A DNA stretch of 64,000 bases from Kutzneria viridogrisea (lineage in GTDB: Bacteria > Actinomycetota > Actinomycetes > Mycobacteriales > Pseudonocardiaceae), in assembly GCA_014138725.1 (NCBI GenBank), contig JACJID010000002.1, forward strand, positions 1 to 64,000. The letters run 5' to 3'. This document shows positions 9,429-18,733 of the stretch, piece after piece; the stretch's first letter is position 1, and each line of letters opens with the position of its first letter. Both the position numbers and the translations under genes were made by a program. The notes beneath the pieces were generated by a model. It had not been told where the DNA came from, made no database searches, and saw only the letters and a list, made by a program, of their open reading frames with translations.

Positions 9429-10310
9429 TCAGGCGGCCCGCACGAGGCGCTCGCACAGCTCGTGGGTGCGCAGCGCGTCCTCGGCGTCGAGCAGCGTGCC
9501 CGCGCGCACGGCCTCGAGAAAGGCCAGCACGATCTGCTCGATGCCGCGCTGGCGGGCGACCGGGGTCCAGTCGCCACGGCGGTGCGGCACACCGGAGTCC
9601 ACGACCTCGGCGAGGTTGACCACCCGCCGGGTGCGGTCCCCGCCGGAGACCTCCAGCACCTCCTCGGCCACTCCCCCGCGCCGGTTCATGGTGCCGATCG
9701 CGGTGAAGCCGTCCCCGGACAGGTGCAGCACCGCGTGGTCCAGCAGCCCGTCGCGCACTCGGGTCCGCACGTCCACGTGCTCGACCTCACCGGGTGCCAG
9801 GAAGCGCAGCGTGTCCACCACGTGGATGAAGTCGTCGTAGGCGAACGAGCGCGCCCGCTCGGGCAGGTTGACCCGGTTCTTCCGCAGCAGGATCAGGTCA
9901 CGCGGGTGGTCGAGGCACTGCGCGTAGCCCGGGGCGTACCGCCGGTTGAAACCGACCATCAGGCTGACCCCGCGCCGCTGGGCCAACTGGACGAGCCGCT
10001 CGCAGGCGGCCAGCTCGTCCGACAGCGGCTTGTCCACGTAGGTGGGCACCCCGGCCTCGAGCAGGTGCGTGACGATCTCGGCGTGGGTCGAGGTCGGCGA
10101 GTGCACGAAGGCCGCGTCCAGGCCCGCGCTCAGCAGCGAGTCCAGGGTGGAGTGCCGGTGCAGCTCCGGGATCCGGTGGGTGTCACCGACCCGCCGCACG
10201 GTGGCCGCGGTCCGCGAGTGCAGGTGCGGCTCGACCCCGGCGATCGTGGTCAACACCGGTAGGTACGCCTTCTCCGCGATGTCACCGAGCCCGATGCAAC
10301 CGACCTTCAC
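9429..10310 (-). CDS. Gfo/Idh/MocA-family NAD(P)-dependent oxidoreductase
   Basis: The protein is 293 residues. An N-terminal Rossmann domain has GLGDIAEKAYLP, and YVDKPLS carries the family lysine that is near the active site. The C-terminal part has the usual substrate-binding sheet. These enzymes oxidise or reduce sugars, inositols or related polyols. The substrate cannot be told from sequence. The start is GTG at 10310. It stands alone between a repeat array and an SDR gene on the same strand 143 bases upstream, so operon membership is doubtful. Confidence 0.85.
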   Translation of the reverse strand: MKVGCIGLGDIAEKAYLPVLTTIAGVEPHLHSRTAATVRRVGDTHRIPELHRHSTLDSLLSAGLDAAFVHSPTSTHAEIVTHLLEAGVPTYVDKPLSDELAACERLVQLAQRRGVSLMVGFNRRYAPGYAQCLDHPRDLILLRKNRVNLPERARSFAYDDFIHVVDTLRFLAPGEVEHVDVRTRVRDGLLDHAVLHLSGDGFTAIGTMNRRGGVAEEVLEVSGGDRTRRVVNLAEVVDSGVPHRRGDWTPVARQRGIEQIVLAFLEAVRAGTLLDAEDALRTHELCERLVRAA

Positions 10311-10453
10311 CGACCACTCACCGTCCAGAACTCGTGTGCCCCTCGACCGGGCGAGAACCCCGCCCGACGCACCCTATCCGCCGCCCCGGCGAAACCGCGC
10401 GCGATCTTGCCCGGCTGGTGCGCAGGAACTCACGTGGTCGTCGGGCGGCGGGC

Positions 10454-11401
10454 TCACGAGGACTGCTCGGCCTGTTCCTCCACCGGGAAGTGCAACCGGG
10501 TGAGCTGCTCGGACACCTGCCACAGGCGGGCGGCCAACTGCTCGTCGCGGCCCAGGCGGCTCACCCTGGCCGGGGCGGGCGAGCCGGTCATCTCCAGCGG
10601 GCCGCCGGGGCCGTAGTAGCCGCCGGGTGCCGCGTCCGGGCTGGTCGCGGCGAACAGGCTGGGCAGCGCGCCGCGGGCGGCGGACTGGGCGAGCCAGGGC
10701 AGCCGCTTGAGCCGCCCGACGAAGTCCTCGCGCCGGCTCTCCCGGCCCAGGCTGGGGCCGCTGCTGTGCAGGTTGGTGCGGGTGGATCCGGGGTGCGCGG
10801 CCACACTGCGGATGCCCCAGCCGTTGCGGGTGCTCAACCGCTGCAACTGCTTGGCGAACAACAGGTTCGCCAGCTTGGACGCGCCGTACGCGCGGTTGGG
10901 GCCGTAGGAGCGCTCGCTCTGTAGGTTGTCGAACGCGATGCGGCCGATGCGGTGGGCGAGGCTGCTGACCGTGACGACCCTGGCCTGCCCGGCGGCGCGC
11001 AGCAGCGGCAGCAGCCGCCCGGTGAGCGCGAAGTGGCCCAGGTGGTTGGTGCCGAACTGCAACTCGAAGCCGTCGGAGGTGGTCACCCGCCGGGGTACGG
11101 CCATCACCCCGGCGTTGTTGACCAGCAGGTCGATCGGGCGCCCGAGGTCGAGCAGCTCGCGGGTCATGCGCTCGACCGAACTCAGCTCGGACAGGTCCAG
11201 CTCCACCACCGAGACCGCCGCCCGCGGCAGGCCGCGCAGGATCTCGGACTCGGCCCTGGCCCCCTTGGCCTCGTCCCGCACCGCGAGCACCACCTCGGCC
11301 CCCGCGGCGGCGAGCCCCCGCGCCGTCTCCAGGCCGATCCCGCTGTTGGCCCCGGTCACCACGGCCAGCGCCCCGCTCAGGTCGGACGAGTCAACAGCCA
11401 C
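10454..11401 (-). CDS. Short-chain dehydrogenase/reductase, retinol-dehydrogenase-like
   Basis: The protein is 315 residues. It has the SDR cofactor motif TGANSGIG near residue 16, NNAGV, the catalytic Ser in VTVSSLAHR and YGASK. It resembles the extended WW-oxidoreductase or protochlorophyllide-reductase-like SDRs often found next to a TetR gene. The substrate is unknown. It is divergent from the TetR gene 11470-12045, with only 68 bases between them, and a palindrome in that gap could let the TetR protein repress both genes. Confidence 0.88.
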   Translation of the reverse strand: MAVDSSDLSGALAVVTGANSGIGLETARGLAAAGAEVVLAVRDEAKGARAESEILRGLPRAAVSVVELDLSELSSVERMTRELLDLGRPIDLLVNNAGVMAVPRRVTTSDGFELQFGTNHLGHFALTGRLLPLLRAAGQARVVTVSSLAHRIGRIAFDNLQSERSYGPNRAYGASKLANLLFAKQLQRLSTRNGWGIRSVAAHPGSTRTNLHSSGPSLGRESRREDFVGRLKRLPWLAQSAARGALPSLFAATSPDAAPGGYYGPGGPLEMTGSPAPARVSRLGRDEQLAARLWQVSEQLTRLHFPVEEQAEQSS

Positions 11402-11424
11402 AGGAGCCCCCTCCGGCAGTAAGA

Positions 11425-11438
11425 TGAACGTACCTTCA
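11425..11438. promoter_or_regulatory. Candidate TetR operator
   Basis: TGAACGTACCTTCA is an almost perfect 14-bp dyad (TGAA, GTAC centre, TTCA). It lies in the 68-base gap between the divergent SDR and TetR genes. Its place suggests autoregulation by the TetR protein. Confidence 0.5.
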
Positions 11439-11469
11439 CTTTTATCACGCCGACCGGCCGGGAGTCAGC

Positions 11470-12045
11470 ATGTGCGCCTCACGCCAGCTGCGCGCCGACG
11501 CCGTCCGCAACCGCCAGCGCATCCTCACCGCCGCGCGGGAGCAGGTCAGCAGGCACGGGCCGGAGGTGGCCATCGAGGCCATCGCCGCGGCGGCCGGGGT
11601 CGCCGTCGGCACGCTCTACCGGCACTTCCCCACCAAGACCGACCTGGTGCGCGCGGTCATCCAGGAGCGCGCCGAGGCGATCGTCGCCGACATCGAGGCC
11701 ACCGCGGCCCGTGTCACCTCGGGCGCGCGGGCGATCACCGAACTGCGCACCCTGGCCACGCGCCTGCTCGACACGATCGGTGAGGACCTGGCGGTCAAGG
11801 CCGCCGCCGCGGCCATGGACGCCGCGCTGGCCAGCAGCGAGCAGGGTGAGCTGGCCCGCCGCGCCGAGGCGGCGGGCCTCGTGCTGTTCACCGCCGCGCG
11901 CGCCGACGGGGACCTGCACCCCAGCACCACCGCCGCCGACCTGACGCTGCTGATGATCACCGCGCCCGCGGACCAGCCGCCCGCGGTGCGCGCCCGCTGG
12001 CTGGAGGTGTTCCTCGCCGGGCTGCGCGCCGGGCCGGGCACCTGA
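11470..12045 (+). CDS. TetR-family transcriptional regulator
   Basis: The protein is 191 residues. The N-terminal DNA-binding domain is clear (residues about 12-58), with [13 protein letters not shown] and [17 protein letters not shown]. The C-terminal ligand domain is Ala-rich, as in SbtR-like members. It most likely represses itself and the divergent SDR gene through the dyad at 11425. The ATG start fits the usual short N-terminus of the family. The ligand is unknown. Confidence 0.9.
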   Translation: MCASRQLRADAVRNRQRILTAAREQVSRHGPEVAIEAIAAAAGVAVGTLYRHFPTKTDLVRAVIQERAEAIVADIEATAARVTSGARAITELRTLATRLLDTIGEDLAVKAAAAAMDAALASSEQGELARRAEAAGLVLFTAARADGDLHPSTTAADLTLLMITAPADQPPAVRARWLEVFLAGLRAGPGT

Positions 12046-12101
12046 GCACGCGCTGGGACCGGATCGGGTCGGTCGCTGGCAACGGTTAGCGGCTTGCGCC
12101 C

Positions 12102-13137
12102 GGTCCACAAGTCCTGGCTACCATCGGCGGGTGGCCGGTCGCGAGCTGAGACTGACCGCCGCCGAACGTGCCGAGCTGCACCGGCTCGCCCGCGGCGGCG
12201 GCTCGCGGCAGGCGGTGGCCCTACGCTGCCGGATCGTCCTGGCCTGTGCCGAAGGCGCGGGCAACGCGGAGATCGCCAGGCAGTTGGCGGTGAGCCCGCG
12301 CACGGTGGGCCGGTGGCGGGCGCGCTTCCTGGAGCAGCGCGTCGCGGGCCTGGCCGACCGGCCGCGTTCCGGCGCCCCGCGCCGGATCAGCGGGGCGGAG
12401 GTGGCCAGCGTGGTGAGCGCGACAGTGATCGACCTCAGCCCCACGGGCAGCCGCTGGTCCAAGCGCGCCATGGCCGCGCACAGCGGGGTCTCGGCGAGCA
12501 CGGTGGGCCGGATCTGGCGGTCGTTCGGGCTCAAACCGCACCTGTTCCGCGCCAGCACACCGCTGTCCTCCAGCGACCCGTTTCTCGGCGTGGCCGAACT
12601 CGTGGGGCTGTACTGCGAAGCACCGGAGCGGGTCATCGCGATGTGCGTGGTGCGCGAGGGGGCCCGCACCTCCGCGGGCGCGGCGCGCACGACCGAACGC
12701 GACATCCGCCGGCTGCGCGAGCGCACCTCCGCCGTGCGCAAAACCCTTGACGCACAAGCTGTTCGCGGTGCGAGCCGACCGAGGGTGAGCGCGTTCCTGC
12801 GCGAGCTGCACAGCAAGGTCCCCGCCGGGGTCGGTGTGCATGTCATCTGCGACAACCACGTCATCGAGCAGGCGGTGGCCGCCCGGCGCTGGCAGCTCAC
12901 CCACCCCAGGTTCCACCTGCACTTCACGCCCACGGGCGAGTACTGGGCCAATCTGGTGGAGCTCAAGCTGGTGGAGCTGGCCGTGCGGGACCTGCGTCGC
13001 GGCTACGACAACAGCCTGCGCTCGATCGAGCAGGCGCTGCTGCGACACGAGTCCGCCACGGGGCCGTTCCGCTGGATCCGGCCCGTGGACGAGCTGCTCG
13101 CCGAGCGCGCGGGCGAGGTGCACTGAACTTCTGGACC
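12102..13137 (+). mobile_element. Remnant of an IS630-like element
   Basis: The transposase-like gene is bracketed by GGTCCACAAGT (12102-12112) and ACTTCTGGACC (13127-13137), an 11-bp inverted repeat with one mismatch. The span of 1036 bases is close to normal for IS630-type elements. I see no clear TA target duplication at the ends. The encoded transposase lacks key catalytic residues, so the element should not move on its own. Confidence 0.45.
12131..13126 (+). CDS. Degenerate IS630-family transposase, possibly domesticated
   Basis: The protein is 331 residues. The N-terminal helix-turn-helix (AEIARQLAVSPRTVGRWRARF) and the C-terminal HFTPTGEYWANLVELKLVEL match IS630 transposases. The second Asp (ICDNH) and the final Glu remain. 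The first Asp, in the usual CVDEKSQ, is missing: the protein reads CVVREGAR. The following Asp-Arg-Thr stretch and the HGT..LFAAL block are replaced by an Arg/Ala-rich linker. The frame is nevertheless intact, with normal GC-rich codons. It should be catalytically dead. It could survive as a DNA-binding protein or be a recent casualty. The start is GTG at 12131. Confidence 0.75.
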   Translation: MAGRELRLTAAERAELHRLARGGGSRQAVALRCRIVLACAEGAGNAEIARQLAVSPRTVGRWRARFLEQRVAGLADRPRSGAPRRISGAEVASVVSATVIDLSPTGSRWSKRAMAAHSGVSASTVGRIWRSFGLKPHLFRASTPLSSSDPFLGVAELVGLYCEAPERVIAMCVVREGARTSAGAARTTERDIRRLRERTSAVRKTLDAQAVRGASRPRVSAFLRELHSKVPAGVGVHVICDNHVIEQAVAARRWQLTHPRFHLHFTPTGEYWANLVELKLVELAVRDLRRGYDNSLRSIEQALLRHESATGPFRWIRPVDELLAERAGEVH

Positions 13138-13181
13138 AGTCAGCTCCCCCTGTGGCACGGGCCGTTCCTACCGTCAGCGCC

Positions 13182-13943
13182 ATGACCGAACACGACGAAT
13201 CCCCGCCGTCGACCACCACTCGACGTCGCGTGCTCACCGCCATGGGCGGTATCGGCCTCGGCGCGGCGGCAGCAGGTGTGCTGGGTGGTGCGGCCTCCGC
13301 CGCCCCCGAGACACCGGAACTGCTCCGCTGCTCCACGATCCTGGCCCCCGAGGAGATCGAGGGCCCGTACTACATCCAGGGCGAGCAGCTCCGCAGCGAC
13401 ATCACCGAGGGCAAACCCGGTGTGCCTGTGGAACTGAGCTTCACCCTGGTCGACGTCAAGCGTTGCGTTCCCCTGCCCAACGCCTCGGTGGACGTCTGGC
13501 ACTGCGACGCGCTCGGCTACTACTCCGGGTTCACCGCCAACGACCCCGACTCACCCGCGCTGGCCGGTGACGACGGGGTGCCCACCGACGACCTGACCTT
13601 CTGCCGCGGCGTGCAGGTCAGCGACACCAACGGGTTGGTGGTCTTCCGCACGATCTACCCGGGTTGGTACTACGGGCGGACCATCCACATCCACGTCAAG
13701 GTCTACACCGGTGGCCGCGAGGTGCACACCGGTCAGCTGTACTTCCAGGACCAGTTGACCGCGCAGGTCGCGGCGCTGGACCCGTACCGCACCCACCAGT
13801 TCCGCCGGTGGCGCAACAGCGAGGACTTCATCTACCTGCAGCAGGGCGGGGCGTCCTCGGTGCTGAAGGTCACCCAGGTGCGGCCGGGCTCCGTGGCGGA
13901 CGGGCTGCGGGCGTCGATCTCGCTGGGGCTCAACGTCCGCTGA
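13182..13943 (+). CDS. Tat-exported intradiol ring-cleavage dioxygenase-like protein
   Basis: The protein is 253 residues. A twin-arginine signal (TTRRRVLTAMGG, then a hydrophobic stretch ending in ASA) precedes a domain of the protocatechuate/catechol dioxygenase fold. Iron-ligand residues are visible: Tyr in EGPYYI and a second Tyr and two His in GWYYGRTIHIHVKV. Known intradiol enzymes open catechol rings with Fe(III). The exported actinomycete branch is less well characterised. The start ATG at 13182 sits directly before the Tat signal; the longer open frame upstream lies inside the transposase gene. Confidence 0.87.
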   Translation: MTEHDESPPSTTTRRRVLTAMGGIGLGAAAAGVLGGAASAAPETPELLRCSTILAPEEIEGPYYIQGEQLRSDITEGKPGVPVELSFTLVDVKRCVPLPNASVDVWHCDALGYYSGFTANDPDSPALAGDDGVPTDDLTFCRGVQVSDTNGLVVFRTIYPGWYYGRTIHIHVKVYTGGREVHTGQLYFQDQLTAQVAALDPYRTHQFRRWRNSEDFIYLQQGGASSVLKVTQVRPGSVADGLRASISLGLNVR

Positions 13944-13958
13944 CGGCACCGCCACGGC

Positions 13959-14001
13959 CACCGAGGGGTGCACGGGGTTGGGCGCCGTGGACCCCTCGGT
14001 G
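13959..14001. terminator. Bidirectional hairpin terminator
   Basis: A 17-bp stem with one mismatch (13959-13975 against 13985-14001, arms CACCGAGGGG and CCCCTCGGTG) and a 9-base loop lie between the convergent dioxygenase and LuxR genes. It is unrelated in sequence to the palindrome family at 17575 and 26015. Confidence 0.75.
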
Positions 14002-14049
14002 CGTGCGGCAGGGAGGGGATCGTGGTGGGACCGTTGGGCTTGGGGTGGT

Positions 14050-16599
14050 TCAGACCACCAGGTCGCGCAGCTGCGACCGGGCGGTGACGCCGAGTTTGGG
14101 AAAGCTCCGGTAGAGGTGGGAGCCGACCGTCCTGGGCGAGAGGAACAGCCGCTCGCCGATCTCCCGGTTGGACAGTCCGCTGGCGGCCAGGCGCACGATC
14201 TGTTGCTGCTGCGGGGTCAGCTCGGTCACCGCGTGCGCGGCAGCGGCCGGGGACTCGACACCGGCGGCGCGCAGTTCGGCCTGGGCGCGGGCGATCCACG
14301 GGCGGGCGCCGAGGCGCTGGAAGACCTCCAGGGCCTCGGCGAGGCGGGGGCGGGCGTCCAGGATGCGGCGCTGGCGGCGCAGCCACTCGGCGTGGTCGAG
14401 CAGCACCTGGGCACGTTCGAACGGCCACTGGGTGGTGGCCGGATCTCCCAGTGCCGCAAGGAAGTCCGGTTCCTCGTTGTGCAGAAGGGCGCGGGCACGG
14501 CGGATCAGCGCGTGCATGCGGGGTGAGGTGGCGCCGGCGAACCGCTTCTGCGTGCGGGCGAGGACCTCGGCGGCCTCGTCCTGGTGGCCGGTGCGCACCG
14601 CGGCAGCGGCCAACTCGGCGATGGCCGGTGGCGACATGTGGTAGTGCACGGGATCGCCCGCGGCGGTGAACACCGCGCGGAACTGCTCCCAGGCGGCTTC
14701 GTGGTCCCCGCTGGCGACGGCGGCCATGCCCAGCGCCCAGCGGGCACGGGTCGCGACGGCACGGCTGCGCCCGGGCTGGATCGTGGCCAGGACGTGCTGG
14801 GCGAGGTGCCGGGCCTGGTCCACCTCACCCTGCAGCGCGAGCGCGCCAGCTTGCAGGGATTGCAGTGCGGCACTGAGGTGTCCGAGCTTGGCGTTGGCGG
14901 CCAGGCCTGCCGCGTTGCTCGCGGCGAGCCTGGCCTGGGCCCAGTCCCCGTGGTCGAGGTACGCCCAGCCCGCGGAGCAGTCCAGCACGGTGGGCAGTTC
15001 ACCGCGGGCGCGCCAGCGGTGCAGCGCGTCGTCGAAGATCCGCACGGCCAGCGCGGTCTCGTCCACCATCCACGCCATGGCCCCGACCGCGGTGAGCCGC
15101 TGGGGATCGCCCGCGGCCCGCTCGACCAGTTCCGGCAGCACCGAGGTCAGCTCCTCGCGGTGCGCCAACGGATCGGTGAGGGCACGGGTCCACGGGTCGC
15201 CGCCCGCGGCCAGCTCGTGCACCCGTCTGCGGCGCGGTTCGTCACCGGAGTAGAAGCAGGCGACCGCTGCGGAAGCAAGCGCTTGCTCCGCCACCTCGGG
15301 GCACGCGGCGGCGCGCAGCAGCACGTCCACCGCCGACTCGTGCCGTGAGGTGACGGTCAGCACCTGGCCGAGCCGGAGATCGGCCAGCGCCAACAGGGTC
15401 GGGTCCCCGGTGAGCGTGCCCACCCGCGTGGCCAGCGCCTCGACCCACGGGGCCTGGCCGGTGGCCACCGCGTCCCCGGCGGCGAGCACGAACCGCCTCG
15501 CCCGCTCGTGCGGATCGGGGCTGAGCTCGGCGGCCCGTTCCAGTGCCGTGGCCGCGGCGGCGTGCCCACCCCGTTGGCGGGCACGGGAAGCGGTGTCCTC
15601 CAGGGCCTGTGCCACGGGTTCGTCGGGGCTGACCGCGGCCGAGGCGAGATGCCAGGCGCGGCGATCGGGTTCGGCGGCGAGCAACTCCGCGAGCTCCAGG
15701 TGGGCGCGCCGCCGGGTGTCCAGTGGTGCCGCGTGGTGCACGGCCGAACGGATCAGCGGGTGCCGGAAGCGCAACCGCCCGCCGACCGCGTGCAGCAGCC
15801 CGACCCGCTCGGCGGGGGCCAGCTCGGCGGCGTACCGGGTGGCCACCAGGTCGGCGGTGTCGGTGGCGGCCAGCAGCAGGGCGTGCCTGGTGTGCGCGGG
15901 CAGCGCGGCCAGGTCCGCGGCGAAGATCCGCTCCAGCCGCTCGGGCAGGGGCAGCAGGTCCTCGGCGGAGTCCACGCGGGCCAGCTCGACCAGGGCGAGC
16001 GGGTTGCCCGCGGCCAGCGCCAGCACGCGCAGCCGCTGCCTGCCCACGGGCGGGTTCGGCTGGCGGTCCAGCAGCTCGTTGGCGGCCAGCTCGTCGAGCG
16101 GCCCCAGCGGCAGGGTCGGGAACTCGGCGAACCCGGTCTCCGCGCGGGCGGCCAGCAACAGGGCCAGTGGCTCGTCCTCCACGCGGCGGCCCACGAAGGC
16201 CAGCACCGCGCGGGTGCCCTGGTCCAGCCACTGCACGTCGTCGGCGACCACCAGCAGCGGGCCCAGCTCGGACAGCAGGGCGAGCACCGCGATGCCGATC
16301 AGCAGGCGGTCCGGCCGGTGGTCGGTCAGGCCGAACGCCCCGTGCAGGGCCTCGCGCTGGCGCCGTGGCAGGGCGGCGGTCTCGGCCAGCACCGGGTGCA
16401 GCAGCTGGTGCAGGCCCGCGTAGGGCAGGTCGGCCTCGTCCTGTGTGCCGGTGACGCGCAGCACGCGGCGGCTCGTGTCCCCGGCGGCCAGGTCGAGCAG
16501 GCTGCTCTTGCCCGCGCCCGGCTCGCCGGTCAGCAGCAGTACACCGCTGGTCAACCCCAGCACGGCCGCGCGCTCGCCGTCCCGGCCGATCAGGTCCAC
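14050..16599 (-). CDS. Large ATP-binding LuxR-family regulator (LAL type)
   Basis: The protein is 849 residues. A P-loop (GEPGAGKSS, about residues 25-33) and Walker B-like LLVVADDVQW form the N-terminal ATPase. A long helical-repeat middle follows. The last 65 residues are a LuxR helix-turn-helix (LTPQQQQIVRLAASGLSNRE...SPRTVGSHLYR). Such proteins act as ATP- and ligand-responsive activators in actinomycetes. No operator is apparent. It is divergent from the MBL-fold gene, with 73 bases between the starts, so that gene is a possible target. Confidence 0.9.
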   Translation of the reverse strand: MDLIGRDGERAAVLGLTSGVLLLTGEPGAGKSSLLDLAAGDTSRRVLRVTGTQDEADLPYAGLHQLLHPVLAETAALPRRQREALHGAFGLTDHRPDRLLIGIAVLALLSELGPLLVVADDVQWLDQGTRAVLAFVGRRVEDEPLALLLAARAETGFAEFPTLPLGPLDELAANELLDRQPNPPVGRQRLRVLALAAGNPLALVELARVDSAEDLLPLPERLERIFAADLAALPAHTRHALLLAATDTADLVATRYAAELAPAERVGLLHAVGGRLRFRHPLIRSAVHHAAPLDTRRRAHLELAELLAAEPDRRAWHLASAAVSPDEPVAQALEDTASRARQRGGHAAAATALERAAELSPDPHERARRFVLAAGDAVATGQAPWVEALATRVGTLTGDPTLLALADLRLGQVLTVTSRHESAVDVLLRAAACPEVAEQALASAAVACFYSGDEPRRRRVHELAAGGDPWTRALTDPLAHREELTSVLPELVERAAGDPQRLTAVGAMAWMVDETALAVRIFDDALHRWRARGELPTVLDCSAGWAYLDHGDWAQARLAASNAAGLAANAKLGHLSAALQSLQAGALALQGEVDQARHLAQHVLATIQPGRSRAVATRARWALGMAAVASGDHEAAWEQFRAVFTAAGDPVHYHMSPPAIAELAAAAVRTGHQDEAAEVLARTQKRFAGATSPRMHALIRRARALLHNEEPDFLAALGDPATTQWPFERAQVLLDHAEWLRRQRRILDARPRLAEALEVFQRLGARPWIARAQAELRAAGVESPAAAAHAVTELTPQQQQIVRLAASGLSNREIGERLFLSPRTVGSHLYRSFPKLGVTARSQLRDLVV

Positions 16600-16672
16600 C
16601 AGTCGACTCTAGCCCCAGGTGCAGTCGGCCGTCCGATACCGCCAGGACCGCGGCGGGCGCAGGCTGGTCCGC

Positions 16673-17572
16673 ATGACCGACAGCATGATCCTGGGCGAGG
16701 TCGAGATCACCCGGGTCTTCGAGCAGCGCACCGCGGCCATGCCCCGTGAGTCCGTGTTCCCGGACAGCGCCCAGCACTGGCAGGACAACCGCGACCTGCT
16801 GGTCCCCGACTTCTGGCAGCCCGACACCGACCAGGTGCTGTTCAGCATGCAGACCTGGGTGCTGCGCAGCGGGGGCCGCACGATCCTGGTCGACACCGGG
16901 ATCGGCAACAACAAGGAACGCCCGTACATGCCCCTGTTCGCGCACCTGGACACCGACTACCTGGGCAACCTCGCCCGCGCCGGGGTGCGGCCCGAGGACG
17001 TGGACGTGGTCGTCTGCACCCACGTGCACGGCGACCACGTCGGCTGGAACACCCGGCTGGTCGACCGCGAGTGGGTGCCCACCTTCCCCAACGCCCGGTA
17101 CGTGTTCTCGCGCGCCGACTTCGACTACTGGAACCCCGACAACGCGCGCACCACGCGGTCCGGTCGGCGCATGCAGAACGTGTTCGAGGACAGCGTGGCG
17201 CCCGTGCACCGCGCCGGGCAGACCGTGCTGTGGGAGGAGCAGTACGAGATCGACGGCGCGCTGCGCCTCACGCCCGCGCCCGGCCACACCCCCGGGTCCG
17301 CGGTGCTCACCCTGCGCTCCGGCACCGACCAGGCCGTGTTCGTCGGCGACATGCTGCACAGCCCGGTGCAGCTCGCCGTGCCGGACTGCGGCCCGAGCTT
17401 CGACGAGGCCCCGGCCCAGGCCGCCGACACGCGCCGTCGGGTGCTCGGGTGGGCCGCCGACAACACCGCACTCGTGCTGCCCGCGCACTTCCCCGGCACC
17501 GGGGCCGCCGAGGTCCGACGCGCCGGTACCGGCTTCGCCGTGCAGTCCTGGGCGGGCTTCTCCCCCGCCTGA
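16673..17572 (+). CDS. MBL-fold metallo-hydrolase
   Basis: The protein is 299 residues with the metallo-beta-lactamase metal motif THVHGDHVGW, a second His in APGHTPGS and the Asp in VFVGDML. It most resembles the lactonase-like/quorum-quenching branch of the fold, but the substrate cannot be told. No signal peptide is seen, so it acts in the cytosol. The start is ATG 16673; upstream in-frame codons cross into the promoter gap. It is divergent from the LuxR-type regulator. It ends just before a perfect palindrome. Confidence 0.88.
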   Translation: MTDSMILGEVEITRVFEQRTAAMPRESVFPDSAQHWQDNRDLLVPDFWQPDTDQVLFSMQTWVLRSGGRTILVDTGIGNNKERPYMPLFAHLDTDYLGNLARAGVRPEDVDVVVCTHVHGDHVGWNTRLVDREWVPTFPNARYVFSRADFDYWNPDNARTTRSGRRMQNVFEDSVAPVHRAGQTVLWEEQYEIDGALRLTPAPGHTPGSAVLTLRSGTDQAVFVGDMLHSPVQLAVPDCGPSFDEAPAQAADTRRRVLGWAADNTALVLPAHFPGTGAAEVRRAGTGFAVQSWAGFSPA

Positions 17573-17574
17573 GG

Positions 17575-17629
17575 TGCCATGAAAGTGCCGTTCCTGGCAC
17601 CTGACGCCAGGAACGGCACTTTCATGGCA
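17575..17629. repeat. Perfect 24-bp-stem palindrome at a convergent junction
   Basis: Positions 17575-17598 are the reverse complement of 17606-17629, with a 7-base loop. The arms carry GAAAGTGCCGTTC and GAACGGCACTTTC. It fills the gap between the convergent MBL and LysR genes. The same core recurs at 26015 and 37484. Confidence 0.85.
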
Positions 17630-17630
17630 G

Positions 17631-18584
17631 CTACACCGCCATGCGGCGGGTCAGCCAGCGCTGGTAGACCCGGGCCTTGGCCGCCTCGTCCCAGTAGCCG
17701 CTGCTGGCGGCGGCGAGCAGGTCGGCACCGTGCGCGGCCACCGGGCTGTCCGCCGCGAGGGCGAGCAGGTGGCGCAGTTCGGTGTGCACGTCGGTGATCG
17801 GCAGCACGGCGATGCCCTCCCCGCAGTCGGCGGTGGCCTGCGCGAGCATCACGGCCAGCCCGCGCCGCAACACGTCACGGGCGGTGGAGCCGCCGAGCCG
17901 GTACCCGATGGTGGGCGTGAACCCGACCGACTGGCAGATCCCGTGCAGGTACTCCGAGCACCGCACCTCCAGGTCGTCGGGCAGGATCCAGGACTGCCCG
18001 GCCAGCTCGGCCAGGCGCACCTCACCGCGCCAGGCCAGCGGGTTGCTGGTGGCCATCGCGATGAACAGCGGTTCGGTGACCACCTCGTGCACCAGGACCC
18101 CGGCGGGCCGGGGCAGCGCGAGCCCGGGGTGCTCCAGCAGCAGGGCGGCCTCCAGGGTGCCGGCGGCCAGCAGTTCCAGCGCGTCCCAGCCGCAGCGCTG
18201 CTGGCGCAGCACGACCTGGGTCTCGGGCATCAGCTCGCCAAGGCGCTGCGCGACGGGGGCCGCGAGCGGGGTCGGCTGCGCGGCCATCCGCACCACCTGC
18301 GGCACCGGTGAGCGATCCTCGGTGCGCGACTGGGCCTCGGTGATGAGCTTGTCCAGTGAGGGCAGGAGGGTCTTCGCGTGGTTGAGCACCAGCTCGCCCA
18401 GCGCGGTGGGCCGGGAGCCACGCCGGTCGCGCACGAACAGCGCGCCGCCGAACATGCGCTCCACCCGTTGCAGCTGGTAGGTCAGCGCGGGCTGGGTGAG
18501 ACCGAGCGCGGACGCCGCTCTGGTCATGCTCCCGGCCTTGGCGATCTCGCAGATCATCCGCAGCTGACGCACCTCGACCTCCAT
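17631..18584 (-). CDS. LysR-family transcriptional regulator
   Basis: The protein is 317 residues. The N-terminal winged helix is typical (QLRMICEIAKAGSMTRAASALGLTQPALTYQLQRVERMFG), followed by the effector-binding domain. It is divergent from the isonitrile operon, and LysR proteins commonly control the divergent neighbour. Two dyads in the 149-base gap (18635-18651 and 18656-18669) are likely binding sites. The inducer is unknown. Its stop is two bases after the palindrome at 17575-17629. Confidence 0.9.
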   Translation of the reverse strand: MEVEVRQLRMICEIAKAGSMTRAASALGLTQPALTYQLQRVERMFGGALFVRDRRGSRPTALGELVLNHAKTLLPSLDKLITEAQSRTEDRSPVPQVVRMAAQPTPLAAPVAQRLGELMPETQVVLRQQRCGWDALELLAAGTLEAALLLEHPGLALPRPAGVLVHEVVTEPLFIAMATSNPLAWRGEVRLAELAGQSWILPDDLEVRCSEYLHGICQSVGFTPTIGYRLGGSTARDVLRRGLAVMLAQATADCGEGIAVLPITDVHTELRHLLALAADSPVAAHGADLLAAASSGYWDEAAKARVYQRWLTRRMAV

Positions 18585-18634
18585 GCGGCCGGAGTCTACA
18601 AGCGGATCGTTTGGGCCGAAACCACCTGAGGTTC

Positions 18635-18669
18635 CATCAGCATTCCTGATGACCTTGTCTTATTAGACA
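18635..18669. promoter_or_regulatory. Paired dyads, candidate LysR operator of the isonitrile operon
   Basis: CATCAG-N5-CTGATG (18635-18651) and TGTCT-TATT-AGACA (18656-18669) are two perfect inverted repeats lying side by side in the gap between the LysR gene and isnA. Two adjacent sites of this kind are the usual LysR recall-and-activation layout. Confidence 0.5.
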
Positions 18670-18733
18670 GCGCATTGTGCCCGTTTCATACTTCCGAGTG
18701 ACATTCGGTTCCCGAGCCCACCTTGGACACGCC

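Noticed and set aside
17488-17625. Short peptides of the form MKVPF...NGTFMA at 17579, 26018 and 37488
   Set aside because: They are the translation of the palindromic repeats in both directions and have no ribosome site.
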